A stretch of DNA of 64,000 nt from Myxocyprinus asiaticus (taxonomy: Eukaryota > Chordata > Actinopteri > Cypriniformes > Catostomidae): NCBI RefSeq assembly GCF_019703515.2, contig NC_059346.1:48963501-49027500 (forward strand), read 5' to 3'. Below the pieces are notes generated by a model. The model was not told the DNA's origin, did not search any database, and saw nothing but the letters and a program-made list of their open reading frames with translations. This document shows, piece after piece, positions 22,548 to 36,380 of the stretch (its first letter is position 1; every line of letters starts with the position of its first letter). A program made the translations under genes and the position numbers.

Positions 22548-23795
22548 TCCCAGAGAGGAAATGATTTACCACATGGACCTTTCAGCACAGACAACTCTCA
22601 AGGAAACACTTGGACTCCACCCAAATCCCATGTGTCGACACCAAGAGCGACAAGGTGCCAAAGGGCAAACCAGTAGCCGCATGTACATCAAGATCTGGAA
22701 TCCTGGGTTTAATCTTAAAAAATTGACACTTTTTGTATTTTTTGGAGTGTATTGAAACTTTGAATGCCAATTCAGTTAAGCCATATTTTGGTTAGGGACT
22801 ATTTTACATACCATTCAAAAATGACTTTAAGGTCAGTCATAACACCTCTGCATGGCACAATCTGATCCTGGTCCTTTGAACATGTAATCTGTTAGCTAAT
22901 CGACTCGCATACTTTATGGCCCAATCTGACTGGTATTTTGACACATAGTCAGTTTGCCTATCAATAACCGGACTCTCTCTTCGTCTACCATTTAAATTGC
23001 TTCAGTAACTTGGAGGTAAGCCGGTTTCACTGCAGCATGCTACAAGAGTTTTCTCACTAGAACCCCCATCCTCCCCAGAATAACTAGTCTAGATCTGCTT
23101 CTGCTTAACTGGGATTGTATGTATTTCTAATTGTGTAATGGCAGCAGCGTTTCTTACATGCTTTATGCAGCATGTCTGTGTATGTTCTAGAAGTAGCAAG
23201 TCTTCATACTTGCTCTGTAGCAGCAGCAGCATAAGCAGTTGTAGTCTGCCTAGACCAAACCTACTAACTTATCATACCCATTATTCTTTTAATTTATTAG
23301 TTGTGATGACTGATATGCATTTAACAGAAAGCCTACAAGTCAGAATCTTTTACATAAAGCATAGAACTTTCATCAGAGCTTGAAATCTTTTTTTTTTTTT
23401 AAACCATAGATTAGATATTCTGATGGTTTGTTGATTGTTTATGTATAAAAAAATGTCATATTCATTCTTTTATAACAACCGTCTTGACAGTAATAGTTGT
23501 ATTGCCATAGCAATTATGTTGCCATGTTGTGTATGTCAAATATTGTATGGGATTTTTATGCTGTTTTACATTTCTATTTGGGGTCTAACAAGTCTGTTTA
23601 TGTTAATTATGTGCACTATATGCAAAGATGTTTACTTCATCAGTTTCAGCACTTATTAATTTTTAATTTTTTTTCATATGCAAAAGTTCTTAGCTCTTTC
23701 ACATATAATTTGGTTTTGACTTGTAGCGTTATTCAAATAAGGGCCCTAGATAAATGTTTGGAAAGGTTGTCTGAATAAATATCCATTTTTGTTGT
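22548..23795 (+). other. gas2l2: gas2l2 3' UTR (inferred)
   Basis: AT-rich non-coding sequence downstream of the stop, free of recognisable transposons. The first well-placed AATAAA is at 23774-23779. The end near 23795 is inferred from that signal and would give a 1.25-kb UTR. Confidence 0.55.
23774..23779 (+). terminator. Polyadenylation signal AATAAA
   Basis: Canonical AATAAA followed about 15-20 bp later by a T/GT-rich stretch ('TTTTTGTTGTTC'). It lies 1.23 kb after the gas2l2 stop, in the sense direction. Confidence 0.5.
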
Positions 23796-24742
23796 TCAAA
23801 GCACCTGGGGACCTGCAGACATATTAAGGATCAGATGTTATTCCATAAAAAGGTGTTTTGTAGCTGTGGGCAACAAAACAGAGGAACCTGCCCCATTAAA
23901 TGAAAACTAATAATCTGACATCTGAGCTGTGTGGGTGTTTGCAACATGAAAATTCAAGCCTCTTTCAGATTTGCACACAAAGGCATTCAGTTCACAGACA
24001 AATTAGTTTCTGTGTTTTTAGATTTCATAAGTTACAAATTTGTTCCTATTTCATCATTGCATAAGCATTTGACACGGTGTGCTGTTTGTGAACTCAACAC
24101 ATGTCAGCACCACCGAACATCTCTTTAGCGTTTCTTCCTTGGAGTTTCCAAGTCACCTTGTGCATCAGTGTTTTTGGCTACTGGCTTTATAAATAACTCT
24201 TAGCATAAGTCTGGAGCTATTAATAGCTTCATCAGAACTGCAGTCTGTCACACTACAGCAGCTGTGCTCCCTCCCTCCAACTCCTTTCATCTCCAGTCTC
24301 TTGTCAGTGGAGAGGAGCACTTTGAAGATATCTTTGAAGGATTGTGACAGCCATGATACTCTGAGAACCTCAATTTTGTGGACTTTGGATAAAAAGATGA
24401 AATTTTGCTTCTTGCAAGTCCACTGACTCAGAGGATGAATAAGACAGACTAAAACTATATTTTTACATTTTATGAAGAAAATATGAGCGGTGCTCGCCCA
24501 TCCAGAAGTCACCGCCACAATGCTAGGTTGTTGTTAGTGCATGGTTGTACATTAGTATGGTGTTCTGGGTGGTGTAACTAGATGTAACCCCAAGTCTATA
24601 CAAGATTCCGGTCCCTAGATATGGTTTGGGTCCCTCTTATTATCTAAGTCGTTCTTTTTATCACCAAACACCAGGCGAAAATCTTTTAGAAAAGCACTTG
24701 TCAACAAACTGCATGATTTGACGTATCATTCATGTCCATTTT
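23796..24742. other. Intergenic, nothing recognised
   Basis: Unassigned sequence between the gas2l2 poly(A) signal and the LINE B insertion site. No convincing coding, RNA or repeat signature. The 16-bp LINE target sequence CATTCATGTCCATTTT is at 24727-24742. Confidence 0.5.
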
Positions 24743-24760
24743 TTATTTGTATATTTTTTT

Positions 24761-25208
24761 CTCCCCAATTTGGAATGCCCAATTCCCAGTGCGCTCTAAA
24801 TCCTCGTGGTGGCATAGTGATGCCTCAATCCGGGTGGCGGAGGATGAATCTCAGTTGCCTCTGTGTCTGAGACCATCAATCCACGCATCTTATCACGTGG
24901 CTTGTTGAGCATGTTACCGTGGAGACATAGTGCGTGTGGAGGCTTCACGCTATTCTCCATCCACACACAACTCACCACGCGCCCCACCGAGAGCGAAGCA
25001 CATTATAGCGACCACGAGGAGGTTACCACATGTGACTCTACTCTCCCTAGCAACCAGACCAATTTGGTTGACTCTACCCTCCCTAGCAACCAGGCCAATT
25101 TGGTTGCTTAGGAGACCTGGCTGGAGTCACTCAGCATGCCCTGGATTCGATCTTGCGACTCCAGGTGTGGTAGTCAGCGTCTTTACTCGTTGAGCTACCC
25201 AGGCCCCC
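24761..25208 (-). mobile_element. tRNA-derived SINE in the LINE B tail
   Basis: The head is at the right ('GGGGGCCTGGGTAGCTCAAC', then 'GAGTCGCAAGATCGAATCC') and the 3' end at the left ('GGGCATTCCAAATTGGGGAG'). TATTTTT duplications lie at 24752-24758 and 25209-25215. A short internal duplication of 'CCCTAGCAACCAG' units occurs near 25045-25095. Confidence 0.88.
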
Positions 25209-25417
25209 TATTTTTATGATTTGATCCAACTGACTTCCTTTGGTTTTCACAATAATTCTGTAATACCAACAAAACCGAAACAAAAGTATAAAAAGGAAAA
25301 AAAAAAAAGAAAAAAGAAAGGAACAAATACAAACAAACAGAGTACAGTACATTGTAATAGCAAATTTGCACAGTTCCATTATGTTTATTTTGCAACCATA
25401 ATTTGACATGACATCTA

Positions 25418-28400
25418 CTATATGACTTTTATTTCTGGGTCCACAAATTCCCTCCATCTCCTCCATAAATAATCCCCCTTTTGTTTCCTCAATCTTAAAG
25501 AGAAGGTAAGAATTTCCATTTTATATATCTCTAGTACAATTCCTCTCCAGTCTTCTATTGTGGGTGAAGTAGGTTGAAGCCATCTATGAGTAATAGCCTT
25601 TTTGGTTGCTACCAAACATATTCTCCATAAGTATCTAAGATAGGTTTCTTGTAGATCCAAGTGTAACACATTAAATTGAAATGGAATGTTAGTTGTCAAT
25701 ATAGCCTCTAATATCCTATGGATGTCTTTCCAAAATAAGTGAATAACTGGGCATGCCCAGAATATATGGTGATGGTTTGTTACCTCAGAACTACAGTGTC
25801 TCCAACACTGGGTTCCTACGTAACTCTTTTGTGCTGGGGAAATAAAAAAATGTATAAATTTTTTCCAGGCAAATAACCTCCACTGATGAGAGCCTGTAGT
25901 TTTCCATTGAAGTTTACATGTAGTTAACCAAACCTCTTCTGTTATAATCATGTTTCCTTCATTTTCCCATTTCATTTTAACATACGTGGTAGATTCTGAT
26001 CTGTGTTTTTGGAGACAATGATATAATTTACTTTTTACTATTACTTTACTAATTGTAGTAACCTTATGTGCAGACAGAAATATCTTCACTAAATCATTTT
26101 TAGCCCAATTCCCCTCCTTATTTACTGTTGAGTTGAAGTGGTGTCTTATTTGAAAATCTCAATTATCCAGCCCAAACTGGTCCTTAAATTCCTGGAAGGT
26201 TAACAGAATATCGTTATTCATAATAGTATAATATGATGTAGCTCCTTTCTTGGTCCATCCCTTAAAGGTTTCTTCCAGTGTATTTGGAGTAAAATCTGTG
26301 TCATATGCACACCACCTCAGTATTTTTAAAACGTCTTTCAATGTACATGTTTTAATTACTGTGCCCCATTTTTCTGAAGTTGCTGTAATCCATGGATATT
26401 TTTTACTTATACAAGTTCTTAATAGTTTTTCATCAGCAATTACTGCTTGAACCGGTATTTCCAAAAAGAGTGAACATTCAATCGGTTTCCACCTAGTTTT
26501 GTAACCTGGATTACACCAGCAAACTATGGGTCTTATCTGGGCAGCTAAATAATAATCTTTAATGTATGGAAGAGCCAAACCTCCCTTTTCCTTGGATATC
26601 TGGAATGTTCTATAACGAATTCTGGGTTTTTTACCTTGCCAAATAAACCTTGTAATCCATTTGTCCCAATCTTTCAATTGTTCATACAAAATCTTTACTG
26701 GGAGTGTCTGGAATAGATCCAAGAGCCTAGGAAGCACATTTATTTTAATAATGTCCACTCTTTCCCCTAAATTCAAAAAAGGGATTACACTCCATCTCAG
26801 AATATCTGCTCATATTTTACTATTTAGGAGTCAGTAATATACGTTTAACAGCTTACTAGTATCTTTTGGTAGTTACATCCCCAAGTATTTTATTACCTAC
26901 CTTTTATTATAATAATTAATCTTATACTTTGCTCTTATTTCTTCTGGGGGTGTATAATTGTAACAAATGACCTGTGTTTTTTGCACATATATCTGTATCC
27001 TGATAAAATTCCAAATATATCTAGTGCTGACATAAGGTTTGAAATTATATTGCAGGGTCTCTAAGATATATCAGAACATCATAGGCAAATAATGCTGTTT
27101 TGTTTTTCTTCATCCATCTTTATCCCCCTAATATCGTGATTTTGGCATATCCATTGATTCAGGGGTTCAATATAGAGTGCAATAAGAAGGGGAGAAAGAG
27201 GGCATCCCTGTCTCGTGCCTCTTTCCAAATTACAAACATTTGACAGACTTCCATTCACTTTAAGTCTTGCTTGTGTTCTTGAATATAATAACTGGATGGC
27301 TTTAAGAGTATTTTTATGAAATCCTAATTGCTCTATGACTCCGTATAGGTATGACCACCTGACCGAATCAAAGGCTTTTTCAGTATCCAGACTCACTATC
27401 ATTGCTGGTATGTTACTCTCTTGAATATGTTTCATTATGTGTAATGTGTGTCTGACATTGTCCTGTGTTTGTTGTTGTAAAATGAACCCTGTCTGATCAT
27501 TATGAATTCATTCTGGAAGTATTCTTTATATTATCCTAGTCAGTATTGCTGTATATAACTTATAATCAACATTCAGGACCGAAATGGGCCTGTAGAAGCC
27601 ACATTCTAGCTTGTCTTTTCCTTCCTTTGGAATAGGGGAGATGATCACCTCATTCCAAGAAACAGGAATCTCATTTCCATGGAGTGCAGAGTTACAAGCA
27701 GGAAAAAGAATATGGACAAACTGCTCCTTGAATTTCTTGTACCATTCTGCTGTAAAGCCATCCGTGCCTGGTGATTTATTTGGCTTTAATCTAGCTGTCT
27801 CTATCAATAGCTCTTGTGGGGTTATATCCATTAGTAATCTTTCATTTTGTTCTTCTGCTAATTTAGGTAATTTTAAAGAACTTAGTATTATGTATTATGT
27901 ATTTTCCATGTATAGTTTCTTATAAAAAGATTCTAATTGTTCATGAATTCTGTCAATCTATGCAGAGTTTTTTTTTTTTCATTTTTTTTTTCATTTTAGG
28001 GTCTCTAATTTTATAAATTGTATTATTAGCTTGTTGCTTACGGAGCTTACGAGCCAGGAGTTTCATTGACTTCCTGTTTCATAATAGCACCATTTTAGAA
28101 ATGTGAGATTCCTTTCTATTTCCACGTCATGTATCTCAGTGATTTCTTCTTTTACTTTTTCAATCTCTCGCATTAGGCCTAGTCTTTGAGCTTGTTTTTT
28201 AGGTTCCATTTCCAACTCTTTTAGCTTTGTTTGTAATTTATAAAACTTCTCCTGCCTTAGTTTCTTAGCTAATGCAGTTTTTGCAATTATGTTTCCTCTC
28301 AAGACTGCTTTACAAGCATCCCAAAGCACGGCCATCCCTGGAACCTCTCCATTGTCGTTCTCTTTCAAGTAATGCTTAATTTATTTACCATGCTAGAATT

Positions 28401-29025
28401 CAATCTCCATATTGTATTGTTATAAATTGTATTTAAATTCACTGATACATATACTGGTGCATGATCAGACAGGTCCATTGTCCCTATGCTACATCTAGCC
28501 ATCTTATGTCTGTCTTTTCCAAATGTGAATAAGTAGTCTATTCTCGAATACTTTGAGTATAAGTTTCATTACTATAGGAATTAAGGGTCTCTCTGTCGAT
28601 TTAGAGGTATCTAGTTTTGAGTTGAGAGTTATATTAAAATCTCCCCCACAATTAAAGTTCCCTGTGTCTCTGTTGAGATCATATTAAAAATGTTCTGGTA
28701 AAACATAAATTTGCTGCCATGGGGTGCATAAACATTGATTAATGTAACTGGCGCCCCCTCGATTTGTCCTTTGATTAAAATGTAGCACCCCTCTTTATCT
28801 TTGCTTTCAGTCTGGTGGTCATACCTAAGCTAATTTGATATTAGAATAGCCACTCACAACCTCCTACACATGTGATGACGAAAATACATTTTAAATCAAT
28901 TTCTAGCCAATTTAGAGTGTTTAGTTAGATCTAGAATGGTCTCCTGCAGAAACGCTACCTGTACCTTATCTTTGTTTAATTTCGACATCATTTTTGTTCT
29001 CTTAACGGGATTGTGGACTTTATAT
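25418..29025 (-). pseudogene. LINE B ORF2: endonuclease start, reverse transcriptase, C-terminal domain
   Basis: Order on the - strand: endonuclease motif VAFLQETILDLT (about 28960), linker 28368-28063, RT entry LKPNKSPGTDGFTAEWYKKF (27800) with FYRPISVLNVDYKL, then SLDTEKAFDSVRWSYLYGV and [20 protein letters not shown] (27435-27130). The catalytic box reads FAYD at 27078-27089 instead of FADD, in a shifted frame. A thumb/connection region (26776-26159) and a C-terminal CWRHCSSEVTNHHHIFWACP segment (25800) follow. Several frameshifts and stops are present, so it is inactive. Confidence 0.88.
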
Positions 29026-29419
29026 TAAACAGTTCAAGTCAGAAGTTTACATACACTTGGGTTTAAGTCATTAAAACTAATTTTTTAACCACTCTATAGA
29101 TTTAATATTAGCAAACTATAGTTTTGGCAAGTCGTTTAGGACATCTATTTTGTGCATGACATGAGTTATTTTTCCAACAATTGTTTACAGACAGATTGTT
29201 TCACTTTTAATTGACTATATCACAATTCCAGTGGGTCAGAAGTTTACATAGACTAAGTTAACTGTGCCTTTAAGCAGCTTGGAAAATTCCAGAAAATTAT
29301 GTCAAGCTTTTAGACAATCAGCCTATTAGCTTCTGATAGGAGGTGTACTGAATTGGAGATGTACCTGTGGATGTATTTCAATGCCTACCTTGAAACTCAG
29401 TGCCTCTTTGCTTGACATC

Positions 29420-30440
29420 ATGGGAAAATCAAAAGAAATCAGCCAAGACCTCAGGAAAAAAAATTGTGGACCTCCACAAGTCTGGTTCATCCTTGGGAGC
29501 AATTTACAAACACCTGAAGGTACCACGTTCATCTGTGCAAACAACAGTATGCAAGTATAAACACCATGGGACCATGCAGCCATCATACCACTCAGGAAGG
29601 AGATGCATTCTGTCTCCTAGAGATGAATATAGTTTGGTGCGAAAAGTGCAAATCAATCCCAGAACAACAGCAAAGGACCTTGTGAAGATGCTGGAGGAAA
29701 CAGGTAGACAAGTATCTATATCCACAGTAAAACGAGTCCTATATCGACATAACCTGAAAGGCTGCTCAGAAAGAAAGAAGCTACGGCTTCAAAACTGCCA
29801 TAAAAAGCCAGACTACAGTTTGCAAGTGCACATGGGGACAAAGTTCTTACTTTCTGGAGAAATGTGCTCTGGTCTAATGAAACAAAAATTGAACTGTTTG
29901 GCCATAATGACCATTGTTATGTTTGGAGGAAAAAGGGTGAGGCTTGCAAGCCGAAGAACACCATTCCAACCATGAAGCATGGGGGTGAGAGCATCATGTT
30001 GTGGGGGTGCTTTACTGCTGGAGGTACTGGTGCATTTCACAAAATAGATGGCATCATGAGGAAGGAAATTTATGTGGATATATTGAAGCAACATCTCAAG
30101 ACATCAGCCAGGAAGTTAAAGCTCGGTTACAAATGGTTCTTCCACATGGACAATGACCCCAAGCATACCTCAAAACCTGTGGCAAAATGGCTTAAGGATA
30201 ACAAAGTCAAGGTACTGGAGTGGTCATCACAAAGCCCTGACCTGAATCCGATGGAAAATTTGTGGGCAGAACTGAAAAAGCCTGGGTGAGCAAGGAGGCG
30301 TACAAATTGACTCAGTTACATCAGTTCTGTCTGGAGGAATGGGACAAAATTCCAGCAACTTATTGTGAGAAGCTTGTGGAAGGTTACCCAAAATGTTTGA
30401 CCCAAGTTAAACAATATAAAGGCAATGCTACCAAATACTA
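29420..30440 (+). pseudogene. Tc1-like transposase, frameshifted, first catalytic residue changed
   Basis: Starts MGKSKEISQDLRK. An A-run at about 29456-29463 shifts the frame, then KIVDLHKSGSSLGAIYKHLK and VRKVQINPRTTAKDLVKMLE follow. Another shift occurs near 29870. The first catalytic block reads LWSNETKIELFG, with Asn where the family has Asp. The second (HMDNDPKHTS) and third ([18 protein letters not shown]) are intact. A further shift near 30285 breaks the C terminus, and the sequence ends near GNATKY at 30440. Confidence 0.9.
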
Positions 30441-30578
30441 ACAAAGTGTATGTAAACCTCTGACCCACTGGGAATGTGATGAAAGAAATAAAAGCTGTTA
30501 TAAATCATTCTCTCTACTATTATTCTGACATTTCACATTCTTTTCTAATAACAAATTTATATTTATTTATGCAGCAAA

Positions 30579-30768
30579 TCACACAGACATAATAGAAAAT
30601 ACAACCTCAAACCACATTAAATCAAAACTTTTTTTTTCCTTCCAGAGCAATAATCCTTCCACCCCACCTGACACAAACAAGCACTCTAGTGATCGGGAGT
30701 CAACTGACAAAGACACACAACAGATAATAAAACATAAATATTTAGACATAGAAATAAAAAAGAAACAA

Positions 30769-30803
<35 letters not shown>

Positions 30804-33800
30804 CTCTAATCCCTCTCCAATTCCCCTCCCTGAGAACCCTCCAAAAAAGGCTAGATAACCACCCCACTTCCTAATGAAAATATCCATGTTATCCAGCCTT
30901 CTGTACACCATCTCCTCAAACGCCGCCACCCTACCCAGCTTAATGCACCACTCACGAAACGAGGGCACATCAGATGACTTCCATCCCTTGAGAATTAACC
31001 GCCTGCCAATCATCACGCCTGTCAGGACCAACTCTCCATGTATATATCACCCACATGCAGGACCACTACATCCCCCAAAACACACAATCTGGGGCAAAAC
31101 GAAAACCGTGTGTTGACCACTTTGCATACGAACCTCTGTACTTTCAACCAAAACTCTTGTATCCTAACACATTCCCAAAAAACATCGGATGTGTCCCCGT
31201 CTTCCGATTGGCATCTCCAGCAGGTGGGTGTGTCTTTAAGACCAAGCCTATACATTCTAGAGGGGGTCCAATAAAATCGATGCAAAATCTTAAATTGCAT
31301 AAGGCGCACCCTTGCATCTCTAGATGCAGACTTTATGTTTTTTAAAATCCCAGCCCACACCCCATCCTCCAACACCAAATTAAAATCTTTCTCCCATAAT
31401 CTCTTAATAAAAGTTAAAGCTCCATCCCCCAAACTCTGAATTAGCAAAGTGTAATACACTGATGCCTCATGTCCTTTACCAAAAGCAGCAAGCACCTCTC
31501 CCAAAGTATCTGCCGCTCTAGGGGGGTGTACGCTACTCCCAAAAATAGTACAGAGCAGGTGACGCAACTGTAAAGACCTAAAAAAACTGAGATCTGGGAA
31601 TCCCAAAATGTTAAGTCAAATTATCAAAGGATCTCAACACTCCGTTCTCATATAGATCACCGAGTACAGCAACCCCCCTGACAATCCACTCTGACCAGCA
31701 GAAGGGGGACTTATCAATACATAATTTTGGGTTCAAACATATGCTCGAAGCAGCATTCAAATAAATGTCCGTATTAAACACTCTGGACACTTTTGTCCAT
31801 ACCAAGTTAAAATGCGAGATGACTGGGTGTAACATAATTTCACCAGTTAATTTGATAGACAGGCCCTGCAATGGCGAAATAGGGGCAAGAACTTCTTGTT
31901 CAATACAAAACTAAGGAGGGGCTCTCTCAGGTGGAAGTGACCAATGAGCCAAATGTCTGAGACCGAAAGCATAATAATAAAACAAAATCTTGGGTAGGCC
32001 TAGTCCACCTTTGTCAATCGGCCTATGTAATTCGTTGAAGTGTAATCTGGGACGCTTACCATTACAAATGAAGGACTTCGCTATACTTTCAAATTGCTTA
32101 AAATAAGAGAGGGGGACATCTATAAGGAGTGACTGTTGCAGGTAGTTGAATTTTGGAATACAATTCATTTTAATTACAATGACCTTCCTGATCATCTATA
32201 AATGTAGTGAAGCCCACCTGTCCACATCGCTCACAAATCTTTTTATTAGAGGGTCAAAATTAACTCTAACTAAGTCAGACAAATTTGGTGGAAATAAAAT
32301 ACCTAAATATTTAATGCCCTGTTTGGGCCACTGGAAAGCGCCCAGCTGGAAAGCCACTACTGGACAGTATGCTGTCAGAGCCAAAGCTTCGGATTTAGAC
32401 CAATTGACTTTTTTATCCTGAGAACTTGGAGAAGGAATTTATAATTCTGTGGAGGCAAGGCATAGATCTAGTGGGGTCATAGACGAATAATAAAATATAA
32501 ACATAAGCAAAAGCTTATGCGCCACACCTCCCGCAATCACCCCTGGAAAATCATCCTCCTTTCTTATCGCAGCTGTTAATGGTTCCAAGGCAAGGCAGAA
32601 CAATAATGGGGAAAGAGGGCAACCCTGTCAAGTGCCCCTATTCAGAGTAAAATAATCTGAATAATTTGTTTGTACCACTGCTACAGGGTGTCTATAAAGT
32701 AACTTAATCCAACCAATAAATGTACTCCCGAACCCATACATTTCCAAAATCTTAAAAAGATAATCCCATTCAACCATATCAAATGCCTTTTCAGCATCGA
32801 GTGAGATGGCAGCGACCGGAGTCTGATCATTCGCCACTGACCACGTGATATTGATGAAACGCCTGATGTTATCAGAAGAGCTACGGCCCCGAATAAACCC
32901 CACCTGATCTATATGTATAAGAAATGTCATAACTTTACTTAATCGGTTAGCCAGAATTTTTGACAAAATTTTTACATCTAACTGGATCAAGGAAATTGGG
33001 CGGTAACTTTTACACTCGCTTGGATCTTTGTCCTTTTTAAGAATCAGACTGATCCGGGCTTGTGTCATGGTTGGGGGAAGCCTTCCATTCTTTAATGCTT
33101 CTGTATAAACTTCTAGCAAAAGTGGAGCCAATTCTGTAGCATAAGATCTAAATAATTCAGCGGCAAATCCATCTGGCCCCAGAGCCTTGCCTGTTGGCAG
33201 GGACTTAATTACCTCATCAAGCTCCTCCTTTTTGCTCGGTCATCAGTTTAGGGAGTTCTAATGGATCCACAAATTTTCCAATATCTTCATCAGTAGATGA
33301 AGACATGGAACTATAGAGATCAAAATAGAACTCCCTAAAAGCATTATTAATATCACTGGTTGAGGTAAATATTTCACCGGCAGAAGATTTTATTGAGGGA
33401 ATGGTAGAAAAAGACTCTCTCTGTTTTATATATCTAGCTAAAAGCTTCCCTGCTTTGTCCCCCGACTCAAAGTATAACTGTCTTGCCTTGAACAACCAAA
33501 ACTCCACTTTCCGCGACAAAATAGCATTATATCTATATTTCAGTCGGGTCAATTCTCTGAGGCCATTAGATGACATACGACATTTCAGCTCTTCCTCTGC
33601 ACTTTTAATATTTCCTTCCAACTCCACGAGTTCTCATGCTTTTGATTTTTTGATGAATGAGGCATACTGTATGATCCGACCCCTAAGAACCGCCTTAAGT
33701 GACTCCCAAGCCATGCCCACAGAGGATACTGAGGACCAGTTGGTCTCCATATAAACATTGATTTCAGTCTTTAACATTTGTTCGAAATCAGGATTTTGCA

Positions 33801-34573
33801 AAAGGGATACATTAAAGCGGCAACTATATGATTTCTTTTTCTCCGTATGTGGCAGCATCTCTAAACTCACCAAGGTGTGATCTGAGACTAAGATGTTTCC
33901 AATTGAGCAATCAACAATAGATGAAATGAGGGACTTAGATATCAAAAAAAAAAAAAAAAAAAAAAATCTGTTCTAGAATAGATTGTATGAACTGATTAAA
34001 AAAATTATAGTCCCTACCAGATGGGTTCAAAAGTCACCAGATATCTGCAAGACCAAGATTTTTACACATCCTGTGAAGTGTCACTGTTGCTCTAGGGGGC
34101 TTACACACTTTCGCTTCACTATGATCAAGAACAGAGTCCATCAAAAGATTAATGTCTCCTCCCAATATTATATCATAATATCTATATGATCTATAAAAAA
34201 GCCATGGTCATCAGCATTAGGTGCATAAATATTAGCCAAAATCAGCCTTTGTCCCTGAATTTTAACTAAAACAATAATGACTCTTCTTAATTTATCCTTA
34301 ATCTGTTTGAGATATTTGAATTGTAGATGTTTATTTACCAATATAATGACTCCCTTGCTCTTACTTGAGCCAGCACTAAAAAAAAACATGTCCACCCCAT
34401 ATCTTCCAAAATTTTTCAGCTTCCTGTGGGGAAAGATGTGTTTCTTGAAGAAACACTATATCATATTTCTTACGCTTAAGAAAAGTAACAACCTTTCTTT
34501 TTTTTATTGGGTGCCCCAACCCATTTACATTCCATGTGGAGAGGGATAATCCATTCATATTAACGATTGACAT
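30579..34573 (-). pseudogene. L1 'A' ORF2: endonuclease and reverse transcriptase, broken
   Basis: The endonuclease (34573-34168) carries LSLSTWNVNGLGHPIKKRKV, FLQETHLSPQ and LILANIYAPNADDHGFF, then a deletion removes the GGDFN region. Linker 33945-33217. The RT (33131-32628) has LILKKDKDPSECKSYRPISL, GFIRGRSSSDNIRRF and SLDAEKAFDMVEWDYLFKI. Around 32500-32520 the YADD box is lost by a short deletion/frameshift ('CTTATGTTTATATTTTATTA' on the - strand). Downstream are WASLHL-type segments, CWRCQSEDGDTSDVFWECVR (31230) and a C-terminal KGWKSSDVPSFREWCIKLGR (30990). It cannot be translated as one protein. Confidence 0.88.
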
Positions 34574-35543
34574 CTTGATATAATAGAAAGAAAAAATGTG
34601 TGTCAAAAACAAGATTATACAGACCACAATCCCCATTAGTGCAACATTCAAACCTCGAACTCCCCCCGAACCAAAAATAAAAAGAAAATGTACGCATTAA
34701 CCCCGTGCACGAGAGCGCCAACCGGCGTCAATCCCTCCAAACTCAAAAGGTCCATGCACGCCTGCAAGAGCCCCCGCGACAACTTTGCCATCGGATTGCT
34801 CAATTTTGCCTCACAAATTTGTAAGGCAAAATTACATAACAGAAAATACTTTGTAAAACAAACCCCAGCCAATAGGCATCATAAACACACGTAACATATA
34901 GATTCATTCACAGAACTGACTCAAAGATGTGTTCTTCCACAGAACAAAATTCCAGCCGCTATAAACCGTTCAGTGTCCTCAAACAGTCAAACAGATGAAC
35001 GGTGAACCGGTTGCTTATGAATATAGCAGATGACGTAATCATTCCAATGTCCCACGAAAATACTCCACAAATCATACTCCAGCCAACAGGAGGCATAAGC
35101 ACAAGGAACCATAACTGTCCCGAAGTAATGTTATTTAACAAAACAAGCTCCAACCGCTAGGCGGAACCAGCACAAAAGGAAACAAAACACACATCCTGGT
35201 TTCTCGGATGGTCAATAGTCAATTCACTCGGAGGCCGCATAAAAGTATATCCCATGATTTACACAGCCACCAACTTTATAAAAGACATCCTTTGTGTGGG
35301 CATGTAGATATTTTGCGGTCATCCGTAGTGTCTATTCTCAATCTGCCCGGGAACTTCATTGTAAAAGTGATCTTCCGTCAATGCAAAAGATTTTTTAAGG
35401 AAAAGTGTTATTCCACCAAACAGACTCCAGCCGCCAGCGGAGTCAACGCAAAAAGAAACAAAAATGACACCCAACTTCCTTCAACATAGAGTCAATGAAC
35501 AGCGAGTCGATCCACTTACATGAGAAAAACCCCAATGGTTTAC

Positions 35544-36380
35544 TCACTCATAGATTGTATAAAAGACTTGTTTTGGACACGTGAATTCTTTGCGACCATC
35601 CTTCGTCTCTATTCTCAGTCTGGCCGGAAACATCAGTGCAAAAACGAAATTTCTTTGATGCAAGAGATTCTTACACTCCTTGAATCGCTCGTGTTTCTCT
35701 CTTGTTGAATTCGCAAAGTCCGGAAACAAGAAAATAATGTGATTCTTCCAAGAAAGCCCTCCCCTGTTCCTCGCCTGGCGCAACACAAGATCTTTATCGG
35801 ATGATCTCAGAAATTTGACCAAAATCGATCGGGGCCTGTTTCCCTCAGTAGATCTACCCACTGGAACTCTGTGAGCTCGCTCGATTTCCAGCCCACGGCC
35901 CGTTATGTCGAGCAGACTCGGGAAGAGTTCATCCAAGAATTTCACCATATCTCTGCCCTCCTCATGCTCAGGAATTTCAACAATTTGGACGTTATTCCTG
36001 CGATTTCTATTCTCAAGATCTTCAATTTTTCCAAGAACACATTCCAAATCAACTTTGGTCATGGGTGGATTAGCAGGTAATTCCCTTTCCGATGACTCAA
36101 GACAATCGATTCATCTCTCAACATCCGTCACTCTTGTGACTAACTCAGAGAATTTTGTTTCCATCGCCATAATCGATCGATGTATAACAGCGAGATCCTC
36201 CAAGTCAGCAAGAATCCTCGTCAGCATCACCGACATGTTGGACAGTTGACGCTGGATCTCCTCTCTCGTCGCACCAACCAAATCAAGTCCCCAGTCTGTA
36301 GGCCTGACGGGGCTTTCATCCTGAGCACGTAAGTGTCTTTTAATGTCTCCAGAGCCCGAGGATTTTGACTTCTTTGCCAT
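35544..36380 (-). pseudogene. L1 'A' ORF1 with a single in-frame stop
   Basis: Starts MAKKSKSSGSGDIKRHLRAQ at 36380. A coiled-coil-like stretch contains METKFSELVTRVTDVER, then TGA at 36111-36113. The same frame then continues IDCLESSERELPANPPMTKV, LECVLGKIEDLENRNRRNNV, an IPEHEEGRDMVKFLDELF segment, and the RRM-like RPRSILVKFLRSSDKDLVL and C-terminal LSWKNHIIFLFPDF. The copy at 15111 has AAACGA where this has AGATGA, so the stop is consistent with CGA-to-TGA decay. Total about 278 codons. In LINEs such a protein is an RNA-binding chaperone. Confidence 0.85.

Noticed and set aside
30579..31031. Apparent membrane protein frame with poly-Leu
   Set aside because: C-terminal end of L1 A ORF2 running into its AT-rich 3' region. 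The Leu run is the translation of an (AAT)n-like repeat.
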